From Cryptomeria japonica (taxonomy: Eukaryota > Streptophyta > Pinopsida > Cupressales > Cupressaceae): DNA of 64,000 nt. The stretch is from the NCBI RefSeq assembly GCF_030272615.1, contig NC_081406.1, positions 172,320,361 to 172,384,360 of the forward strand, in the 5' to 3' direction. A model generated the notes under the pieces. That model was not told the origin of the DNA. It saw only the letters and a program-made list of their open reading frames with translations, and ran no database searches. Shown piece after piece: positions 21,561 to 31,600 of the stretch (the stretch's first letter is position 1; every line of letters begins with the position of its first letter). The position numbers and the translations under genes were made by a program.

Positions 21561-22965
21561 TTATTTGAACTTTTTTTTATTATTATTATCTAGACGTAAA
21601 GCACACATCATTGATATGTACAACGAATGATATTCTATCCCCATCAGCTACCAAAAGGGGGCGTAGGTTTCAAGCTAATATGAGGTTTCAAGCTAATATG
21701 ATCAGACACACCATGGTTGAGATGATCCAACTCCTAAGAGGACTGTATGAACCACTGACTACTGGCAAACCTATTAAAAATGGTGCTGATAGGGAATTAG
21801 CTAACCCAAATACAAGAACCTTTAAAGCCAATCAGGGAGATGGAATGAATTTACCTACCTTATCTAAGTTAGTTGTTCTTGGGAGCTACCAAAAATTATC
21901 TACTATATATATACATGAAATGAATTTATCTAATATATATACACATATTTCTTATAAGTATATCCCAAATTGATAATCTCATATAGAGTGTCACCCTATG
22001 TCAATACGTGACATATACCTATTAAATGACGTGTATCTATCTCATAATAAGTAGTCACTCATTACTATATATTCAACATATATTCAAAGACGATAATCAC
22101 GCATTGCGGACTACATGAATATCCTCTTTAATAAAATAAATCACATGTACAAGGTTATTGGGTTGATCAAGTCCAATAGCAAAGTACAATAGGTAAAGAT
22201 AGTACTAAAAATAATGTTACTAGCATCTTAAAAGAAAATAGAAATGCATTATGACCACCCACAAAACACTTGATATAAAATAGTTCCAACCTTTCTTTTG
22301 TTTAAGTAACTAGGGTATTTGAATTTAAATTTTGGTATAAAAAATAAAATTTTAAAGGTCATATCTCCCCCTGTATTGTTCAACCTGCCCACATGTTTAC
22401 TCCTAAAAATTTTCAACTCATTTAGATATCTTATATTCAAGTTATGAAATTGATCTTGGGACCTATGGGTTATGGGCCCATAATATACTTAAGTGAAACT
22501 AGCATAAACTATATCAATTATGTTCAACTACATCAATCTCCACTTGAAGTGTTTAATATACGTATCATCAATGATTACAATGCTTATTTCAATATATATT
22601 TGAATTACAACTTGCAAGAATAGATGAAAGAGAAAGAACATGTGTTGAGGGAGGTGGAAGCACTCTCCGAGGTGATCATGAATTGACTCCATTGGTCCCC
22701 AACGGTGGTTTGCAATGCCACTCGACCACGTGGAACCCTTAGGTCCACCCCATCGTGCTTTTGGAGATCGTTCAGAATATTCATTCAAAGTATACAAGGG
22801 GGATGATAGGATCACACATGCCATACATGATGCATACATGACACAAGTAATGGAACAATATAGTGCAACATCAATAAAGAAGGATGATACCAAATCATGA
22901 ATCCACATAGGGTCACTACTTTAAAAATACACAAGGCATTAGATTCTAGAGTGCAGTGGAGGAAG
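21561..22965. other. Duplicated AT-rich DNA, no supported gene
   Basis: Unit B counterpart of 346-1720. It carries the same anonymous open frames (21611-21973 plus, 22528-22908 minus), with substitutions but no recognisable domain. Confidence 0.6.
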
Positions 22966-22967
22966 TG

Positions 22968-23380
22968 TCATTGTATGTGCTCATGGGGACGCACCATATG
23001 GAACCAAGCATTCTCTCATATGAACGAGAAGGACAATCATGCAATCCTTGTGCTACATGAGTAGGCATGTCTCTTCTGACAAGTCCCAATGCTCCATGTG
23101 TGGGCATGCCTTTCATCGTATGTTCTCATGGGGATGCACCATATGGAACCAAGCATTCTCTCATATGGATGAGAAGAACGATCGTGCAATCCTTGTGCTA
23201 CATGAGCAGGCATGTCTCTTCCGAGAAGTCCCAATGCTACATGTGCAGGCATGCCTTTCATCATATGTGCTCATGGGGATGCACCATATGGAACCAAGCA
23301 TTCTCTCATATAGACGAGAACAACGATCACACAATCCCTGTGCTACATGAGTGGGCATGTCTCTTTGCACAAGGATAGTG
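22968..23380. repeat. 145-bp tandem repeat, about three copies (unit B)
   Basis: CCATATGGAACCAAG recurs at 22994, 23139 and 23284, again at exactly 145-bp spacing. Copy number and period match unit A, so no gain or loss of repeat units has occurred since the duplication. Confidence 0.9.
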
Positions 23381-23419
23381 TGTTGACCCAATAGGAGAAG
23401 TCTTGAGACTAACAATTCA

Positions 23420-24290
23420 GTTATATATTTAATTATTAGGTTTAGGGCTAGGGTTAAATATAGTATAATGTTAGGGTCACAATTTATATTAAATTTAGGG
23501 TTCACTTTAGCACACTATCCTTAATATGATACGGGTTAGCATTTTATTTGATTCAGTGTTTGATTAGGGTTAGGGTTAGGTTTCAATATGGTTTATTGTT
23601 CAATTAGGTTTAATGTTAATATTCAAATTGTCTTAAGGTTAGGGTTCAATTTAATTTAATGTTATGTGGGGTTCCATTTGGTTTAGTGTTAGTGTTAAGA
23701 TCCATAATTTGTGTAAGATTTAAAGTTCACTTTCGCTTAGTGTTTAATTAGGTTTAGGGTTAGTGTAATTTTTGGTTTTCCTTTAAGCATAGGGTTAGGA
23801 TTAAAATAATTTAAGGGTAAGGGTTAACTTTTTTAAGTATCTAATTATGTTTAGTGTTAGAGTTCAATTTGGTTTACAGTTAAAGTTAGGGTAGAATTTG
23901 GTCTACGGTTAAGGTTTAATTTGGTATAATGTTCAATTAGATTTATGTTAAGGGCTCAAATTGGTTTAGGGTTAGGGTTATGATTAAATTTGGTGTAATT
24001 TTCATATAAGTTTACATCTTGGGTTTAGTTTTTGATTTAGGGTTCAAATAAATTTAGATGACAATGAAAATGAGTTTTAAAATTTATCCAAATTAAAACA
24101 ATTGTGAGGTTTAGGGTTTTGTATAGGGTTGATTTGGTTTATTGTTAGGGTTCAATTAGGTTTAGTGTAAAATTTAGAGTACAATTTGGTTTGGTGTTAT
24201 GGTTTCAATTCATTTATTTTTTAGGTTAAGATTCAATTTAATTTATGGTTAGCATTCAATTTAGTTTAGTCTTAGAATCTTAGCATTAAG
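23420..24290. repeat. Degenerate telomere-like repeat block, unit B
   Basis: Counterpart of 2160-3255, with the same GGTTTAGGG/TTAGGGTT variants. Compared with unit A it lacks about 145 bp near 23990 and about 75 bp near 24280. Confidence 0.7.
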
Positions 24291-25839
24291 TATTATAAAA
24301 GTTATAATTAATAATATCTTACTATTAGTTTTTATTATTGAAATTTAGAAATATAAAATTGTTTTTAATCTATCTAAATTGGAAATGAAAAATTATATTC
24401 TATAAAGAGATTAAATGTAATGTGAAATACTATATTAGTTTTGAAATATGTGTGAATTTAGAAAAAATATATTTGTGTAAATTTAGAAACATTATATTTT
24501 TATTTTTAAAATTTAAAAACATATAAATTCTTTTTTCCACACGATACAAAGAAAAATGCTGATTTTAAATTTAATTTACTTTTGTTTGAAGTAAAGATCA
24601 TTTAAAGATCAATAATACCGATAACATTCATATTCATTAAATTCTTTGAGTTATTTTTCTTTATTTCATCTTCTAATAATTGATCTTGTTCATTTTAGCA
24701 TGGGAGTATAGGAGGGAGGGAGAGAGGGAGAGAGATCTTTTGTGTCCATGGTGTGTTTGATTGATCTTTTTCATTTTAGCATTTTTCTAACTTTGAGCTT
24801 GTTTCTTATGTTTTTTTGGGACTCTTGACCCTTTCTCTTCAGCTATCCAAACCTCAATCTGCTCCTCCTCTTCTTTATCATCCTTCCTCACTAATAGCCT
24901 ATTAATTCTATCATTTTTGTTGTTATTTAAAAAAAAAAAATCTATTATAATGCTTTTCTTTTCTCCCATAGCAATCTCTTCCTTTGTATTTCTGTTTCGG
25001 TGTTCTCACTTTGTGTCTCCTCTAGCACATTACCCATCTTACCCTTCTCTATACTAGTTTGTCTTGGTTTTCTCTTTACCAATTTTTAATTTCTTAGCTC
25101 TCTTTCATCCAAGGATGGATTATAGTGTGATCCAAAACTTTGATACAAAATAACAATCGAATCTAAAAATTAAGTTGTGGTCAATTTGGGACAGCTAAAT
25201 GTATGGATATCAATATTTTAAAATTAAAACAATAAAAGGTTGTAGTTTACTTGGTTGAACACAATTAATTATATAAAAATATATGAATTCAAATTATATA
25301 TTTTAATGAATTTAAATTTTATATAATCAATTCAAATTATATATTTTAAGGAGTTTAAAAATTTCAATATACATTATAAAGTTGAGGAATAGTTCACAAA
25401 CCATCATATTCTAGACCTTCCAATGTAAATTTTGGTCAATAGAAATTTATCTTCTTTTTTTTAAGTGAGAACGAGTTCCCAAATTATTACTGATTGTTTT
25501 AAGTTTGAAAATTCTAATGTTTAAATAAAATAAATTTTGATAAATAAAAATAAGATAATTATCTATTTAGTTTTTATTAAGAAAGTTCTGTAAGATATAG
25601 AATAAATCTAAGACAATAAAAAGAAAGAAGATTAATAGTTGACATGAGTCCAATTATAAAGATTGCTTTTGTCATTTTTCCAATTAAATTATTATATGCC
25701 TCTTATTTAAGATTTAAGATGACTTTTCAGCATGGTCATTGACGTTTTCGCAGAGGAGATCTTGCCAGGGAGTTGCTGGTTTTAAGAACACCTTCCATTT
25801 CTACAAATCTTCTTATGCACGCCATGAAGACAAATGTTT
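24291..25839. other. AT-rich and T-rich DNA upstream of HIPP psi-1 (unit B), no gene
   Basis: Counterpart of 3256-4342, but longer: the part at about 25140-25610 is absent from unit A psi-1 and resembles 14715-15090 and 36370-36630 (GTTGTGGTCAATTTGGGA, GGTTGTAGTTTACTTGGTTG). Unit A therefore lost about 0.5 kb near 4120. No gene seen. Confidence 0.55.
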
Positions 25840-26430
25840 CCTATAAAGACTTTGCAATACACAAAAACCTAGTCAAATGAACTTTCAATCAATATTGATT
25901 TCTAACGAGTATGTTTGTTTCAAAATTTCAGGCTCCATAGGCTATACACTCAAACATGACCATACTATCCAATTTTTTCCTTTGATTTTGTGTATTTTTT
26001 CAGATTTTTTTATGACAGTCTATTTTTCACACGATTTATTGAGCAACCTATACTTTAGATCAGTAAAAAATGGTGTTGTTAGCTATGGAGGATGAGAATA
26101 GAAAGAAAAGGGCAATAAGAGCCATTACAGGATTGAAGGTACAATGTTGAACTATATAAAGGATTGCCATTACTTTTATTTGAAAGTAAAGAGGACAATA
26201 TACTTGAATAATATGTGTTGCAGACATGGATTTTGTAGTAGTGGATACGACATAGAATATGATAGCTATAGAGGGGGATGCAGATCCACATTGCATCAGA
26301 GACCTACTCAGAAAATTTGGGCTCATAGGATTATCAATTGAACTTGAATCCTACCGACGAAGAGGAAAAAGAACCTAATAAAGACAACAAGCCAATTGAA
26401 GAAAATCAATTTAGGAGAAATAGATCTTTC
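25840..26430 (+). pseudogene. HIPP-like HMA-domain pseudogene psi-1 (unit B)
   Basis: Counterpart of 4343-4930. TATA-like CCTATAAAG at 25840-25848; the exon 1 remnant is ATGACC without a GT donor; the exon 2 remnant near 26072-26138 reads as an MEDENRKKRA-type segment; exon 3 follows TTGCAG at about 26224 and carries the in-frame TAG at 26253-26255. After that stop the HMA second half (EGDADPH, LLRKFG) stays in frame here, whereas unit A has an extra base. The tail is Arg/Lys-rich. Confidence 0.8.
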
Positions 26431-26598
26431 TACCCCTCATATCTACTATTTGTATTATGATTATGTACTAAAGAATATCTGAACCTTTGCACTATAATAC
26501 TTAAATAAATTCAAAAGCCAAATGATTAATTTAAAAAGCTAGAGTTTGGCAGTAACGCTGTCAAATTTGAAAGAAAGAGAACAAAAATAGAAAATGAG

Positions 26599-26919
26599 TG
26601 CTACAACAAAAAGAGACAAATAGATATGTTTATTGATTGTAATAAAACAAATTACATACTTCTTCATTTATAGAAGATTTAACTCGAAATCAGATTTAAG
26701 AAACCAAATACAAAGAAAAGACTATAACTTAACAAACTATAGTCATCGATAGTAAGTTGAAGATGTGGAGGACAGATTAACTAGTCTATAGCAGATGTAA
26801 AAAATATATTCAATCGCTACAATGAACTATAGTACAGTTTCAACAGATTGTAAACATGGAGAGTCAACCCTCCCTATTATTAGGGAATGTGAATTGGGAG
26901 AAATTAATCCCTTCTAACA
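26599..26919 (-). repeat. LTR of a degenerate retroelement (unit B, minus strand)
   Basis: Counterpart of 5106-5426 with the same 321-bp length and TG...CA ends on the minus strand, next to the same AAATTAGGGAGGAA purine tract. Confidence 0.5.
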
Positions 26920-27830
26920 TTCCTCCCTAATTTATTCCACTAGCACCTTCAACATCAATCATTACTAAATTTTGTCATAGATACTCAAATTTCTCCAAAT
27001 GCTAGGGCTCATCATGATCTCCCTGGATCTTTTTGATCTTACTTTTCCTGGTGACTTTTTACTGGCCACAATCTTCTTCTTTATATTTATTTATGTCTTT
27101 GACTCCTTGTCTCCAGACATTAAACTGGAAGTTTTCTTTACTAATTTAGCTACAGCTGGAGTGACTTCCTCTTTGCTATAGTCTCCTATCGCTTGCTGAG
27201 TTTGATCTCTTTTCTTCTGTTTGACTTCAAAAACACACTTCATCTCCTAGTCTTATTTCTTATTGTGCTCCAATTTCTTCAAAATCAAATTCTTCAACTG
27301 CTACGACCGTTTCTTCATACACTTAATTGGTAGTCTTGAGACAATTTTTCTTACTCTCTACATCAGTGACTTTGATTTGCAGGGTGACAACATGACTATG
27401 ATTCCCTTGATTTCTTGAATCATTGGCTAACAATATCTCTTCACTCAAGCTGTTGCAACTATATCATCAACTACCCAACCCATTGTCTTCAACATCGTTA
27501 TTCGTTTAAATGTAATTAATCTCCTTCTACTATATGAGAAACTCTAACAAACTTCTCTTTGATGACTTTAGCTTCAGATCCTTTTTGTAAGTGACACACA
27601 CATGGTCTCCTTTCTAGTAATGAGCTGTCAAAACAACCATTCTTATCATTCTTTGTCTTCGAAAAATGATCTATCCCTGCTAATGAATACCTCTGTTCAC
27701 TAGCTCTAATCTCCTCTCTAAGCAGCTTCTCTATATCTCTCTCTTACTCATATGTATATACTAACTGCGCATACTCTACATTTGCCCATAGATACCCCTG
27801 AGTAACAACCAGTTTTACAACCTTCACTAT
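26920..27830 (-). repeat. Internal remnant of the minus-strand LTR element (unit B)
   Basis: Counterpart of 5427-6450, shortened by deletions near 27730 and 27820. No domain beyond what is described for unit A. Confidence 0.45.
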
Positions 27831-28651
27831 TTTTTTTATAAATATTATACTGTCTTTATTGTTGAAACATGAGATAGCTTAAAACTGAAAGTATGTTAGG
27901 AAAACAAAACATCCAAGTACATAATAGTGATAGATCACGAATGGAAATAAAAACAACCAAACAAGAGAAGAAAATCATTACATAAGATATATATATATAT
28001 GAAGAAACCCTTGAAAAATAAAAAACCACACCCAAAAAAATCTTTCAATACAACTATATCAATTCAAATTCTCTCTAAATTAACACTTGATTATTTTTTC
28101 AAACTACAAAATAAATTACTTTCATTTTACTCCAAGCTCTGATGTATACCCAGAATCAATAAAAAAAAAACTATAAATAATTTCAATACCATTGACTAAA
28201 ACCACGATCCAATGGTAATTTTGATGAAAAAGTCACCATTAAGATGACCATAACACATTAAACGTATGAGATACTGAAAGCCCAATTGGAATTATTAATG
28301 GATAAAAAAGCTAGTGTTTGAAACATAATGAAATTTACAGACTAATTTGAGACTTTATTGTTTAAAAGAACAATTTAGTAAATGGAGTTCAACGGTCAGT
28401 TATGCTTAAAAATAAAATAACATCAGTTAACTTTGAGAGATTCAATTAGAAATACAATCCAAATTGACAAAACTAAAAACATTGAGAAAATATTTCCTGG
28501 GATTGGTACACAGTCACCATCCCATAATGGACTGGAAATCTGGACATACAAAACATTGGAAACCATTCAATCATGAAGCACTAGCTAGAAATCTAAACAT
28601 CTGCCAAACTATAACTTGTCCAATAAATCTCTTGTTTGGGTTCTGGATTTT
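27831..28651. other. AT-rich DNA and 3' flank of HIPP-B, no gene
   Basis: Counterpart of 6640-7472. It contains an (AT)n stretch near 27985 and the HIPP downstream flank from about 28240. Nothing else recognised. Confidence 0.6.
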
Positions 28652-31600
28652 TCAAACGATAATGCAAGAGTTGGGATATTGGTCTCTAACATCATCGTAG
28701 TGGTAGTAATAAATGGGTGTGGCAGGATAACATATAAGCGGTGGAGGAAGCTGTTCTGGTTTTTCTTCTTTTGGCTTCTTCTCTTCAGGTTCAGCTTTTT
28801 CTTTTTCTTTTGGCTTCTTGTCTTCGGATTCTTTTTTCTCGTCTTTGGCAGGACCAAAGCTCAATAACTCTGTGTACCCAAATTTTCTGAGCTTGGATGT
28901 CACACAGACTGGATCTGCATCTCCCTCTACGGTTATCTGCTTTTGTGTCATGTCCACTGCAATCGAATCCACGCCTGCAAAACACATATTTTTCATGTAA
29001 ATCCTCCTGTTTACCTTCAAATAAAAACAACAGCAGTACGTTATATAACAAAATTATGTACCTTCGAATCTTGCAATGGCCTTCAACGCCCTCTTCTTGC
29101 TTTTCTCGTCCTCCATACTTAATTTTAACACCATTTTCTGTTGATCCAAATTATGGGTTGTTCAATAAATTGAATGGAACATAGAATGTTGTTCAAAAGA
29201 CCTTAAAATGTGTTAATAAGTGATGCTGTGCAGCTTCATGCAACTTTAGTTTAGACATGAAGCTATCCATTCATCACCATGCATAAGCTATTTTTAGTTT
29301 AAATCAGTTTATTTGTTTATTCATGCAAATAAAGTATGTACTCCAATCTTTAGGTCTATTTTTAGTTTTGTTTTTTGCATGAGTTTGTTTTTAGTAAATA
29401 AAGCATGCTCTACATGCACTTATTGTATTCTTAATTTAGGGAGTAGTTTTCTTTTTTTTAGTTTGAGAGCCTTAGTAGCTTTCCATGCAATGCTAGGAAT
29501 ATATTTAGAACTGCAGTTATTATTAATTGTTTTAGGCTGCAAATTCTTTATATATACAGCCTCTATGTAATTTCTTATTAAGCTTCAATAAATATATTGG
29601 TGCCTGCAATTCCAAAAAAACAAGGCACTTTGTTTTTTATTCTGAATTGTGATTTCTTTTTGCAATTTCTTCTTTTTGCTATTATTGTTTGCTAATCAGC
29701 AAAATTCTACAAGTGGTATCAGAGCAGATAAAACTGTTTTAGGTTAAAGTTTTATTGTTGGAATTTCGCCAAAGTTAATCATGTCGAATTCTAACCATAT
29801 GCCCGTTCCAGAATTTGATGGAAATGATTATGATTATTGGTGCATTAAGATGCTGACCTTTTTGATTGAAAAAGATTTGTGGGAGATTATTGAATCAGGT
29901 TATGAAGAGCCAGCTGATTGGAATGCCCTTACAACCAATGACAAAATAGCTAGAAAGGAAGCAAGGAAAAAGAATGCTCAAGCTTTGTTTCACATTCAGA
30001 TAGCTCTTGATAAGAGCTTATTTCCAAGAATATCAGGAGCAACAACTGCCAAAGATGCCTGCAAGACTCTACAAGAAGCTTACCAAGGTAGTGATCAAGT
30101 TAAAGTGGTCAAGCTTTAGACATTGAAGTGAGAGTTTGAAAATTTGAAGATGCAAGAAGCCGAAAGTATAAGTGATTATTGTGTCAGAGTCAAAGATGTG
30201 GTCAATAAAATGGCCACACTTGGGAAAATTGTAAATAATGAAGTTTTGATAAAAAAGGTGTTGAGATCTTTGACACACAGATGGAATCATGTAGCAATAA
30301 TCATAGAAGAAAGCAAGGATTTGACAAAACTACAGTTTGATCAACTAGTTGGATCCCTGATGTCTCATGAAGAAAGATTGAAAGATTCTTTAGAAGGTGT
30401 AGAGAAAGTGTTTTCCTCTAAATTGCTAATCACAAAAAATGAAGATGCAAGCAGCAGTAGTGCCAAAATCAATCAAGGCTAAGGTAAAGGGAAAAGCCAA
30501 AATTCTTCAAGAGGTAGAGGAAGAGGTGGCTCAAGAGGAAGTGGTGGTTTCAGAGGAAGAGGTAGAGGCAGATTTGATAAGAGAAATGTTCAATGTTACC
30601 ACTATAACAGGTATGGCCACTTTGAAAGAGAATGCAGATTGAAAGAAGGTAAAAGTGCTAACTATGCTCAAAAAAGAAGTGAGAATCCTCCTGATCACTT
30701 ATTTTCATCTTATTCCAAGGGTGAAAATACTAGTAAAGATGTTTGGTACATAGATTCTGGATGCTCTAACCATATGACAGGGAATGAGAAGTTGTTCTCA
30801 ACAAAGGATGGAAGTTTCAAATCTAAGATCTAGCTTGGTGATGATAAATCATTGGAGGTTGCTGCCAAAGGAGCTATGGAGGTCCAAACAAAAGAAGGTA
30901 TAAAGAGTATTCATGATATTTATTATACTCCACAATTGAAGCACAATTTGTTAAGTGTTGGGTAGCTATGTGAGAAAAATTATAAAGTAGTCTTTGATAA
31001 TAAGACTTGTACTATCTATGATAAGAATAAGGATAATAGGGTGATCACTGTTGTTCCTATGACAAGAAATAGGATGTTCCCCTTGAGGTTTGGTGAACAT
31101 AACAACAGTTTGGCAAATATGGCTTATGAGGATTCAAGTTGGTTATGGCATCTTAGGTATGGACATTTAAATTTTCACAGTTTGAAGTTTTTAACTTCGC
31201 ATGCATTAGTTTCTGGTTTGCCCAAGGTTGAGGAACACAAGGAGGTTTGTGAAGGTTGTGCTAAAGGAAAGCATGCAAGGGAAAAATTTCCAAAGGGCAA
31301 TGCATGGAGGGCTCATCACCCACTTCAGTTTGTTCATTCAGATATATGTGGTCCTATGCAGACTAAGAGTTTGGGTAAGTCATCATATTTCATCACTTTT
31401 ATTGATGATTACTCACGAAATTGTAGGGTATATTTTTTGAAGGCCAAAGATGAAGCCTTGGATACATTCAAGAAGTGTAAAGCCCTGGTGGAAAATGAGA
31501 AAGGGTGCAAGATAAATTTTTTAAGGACTGATTGTGGAGGAGAATTTTGCTCAAAGGCTTTCCAAAGTTATTGTGATTTTAATGGCATCAAGAGGCAACT

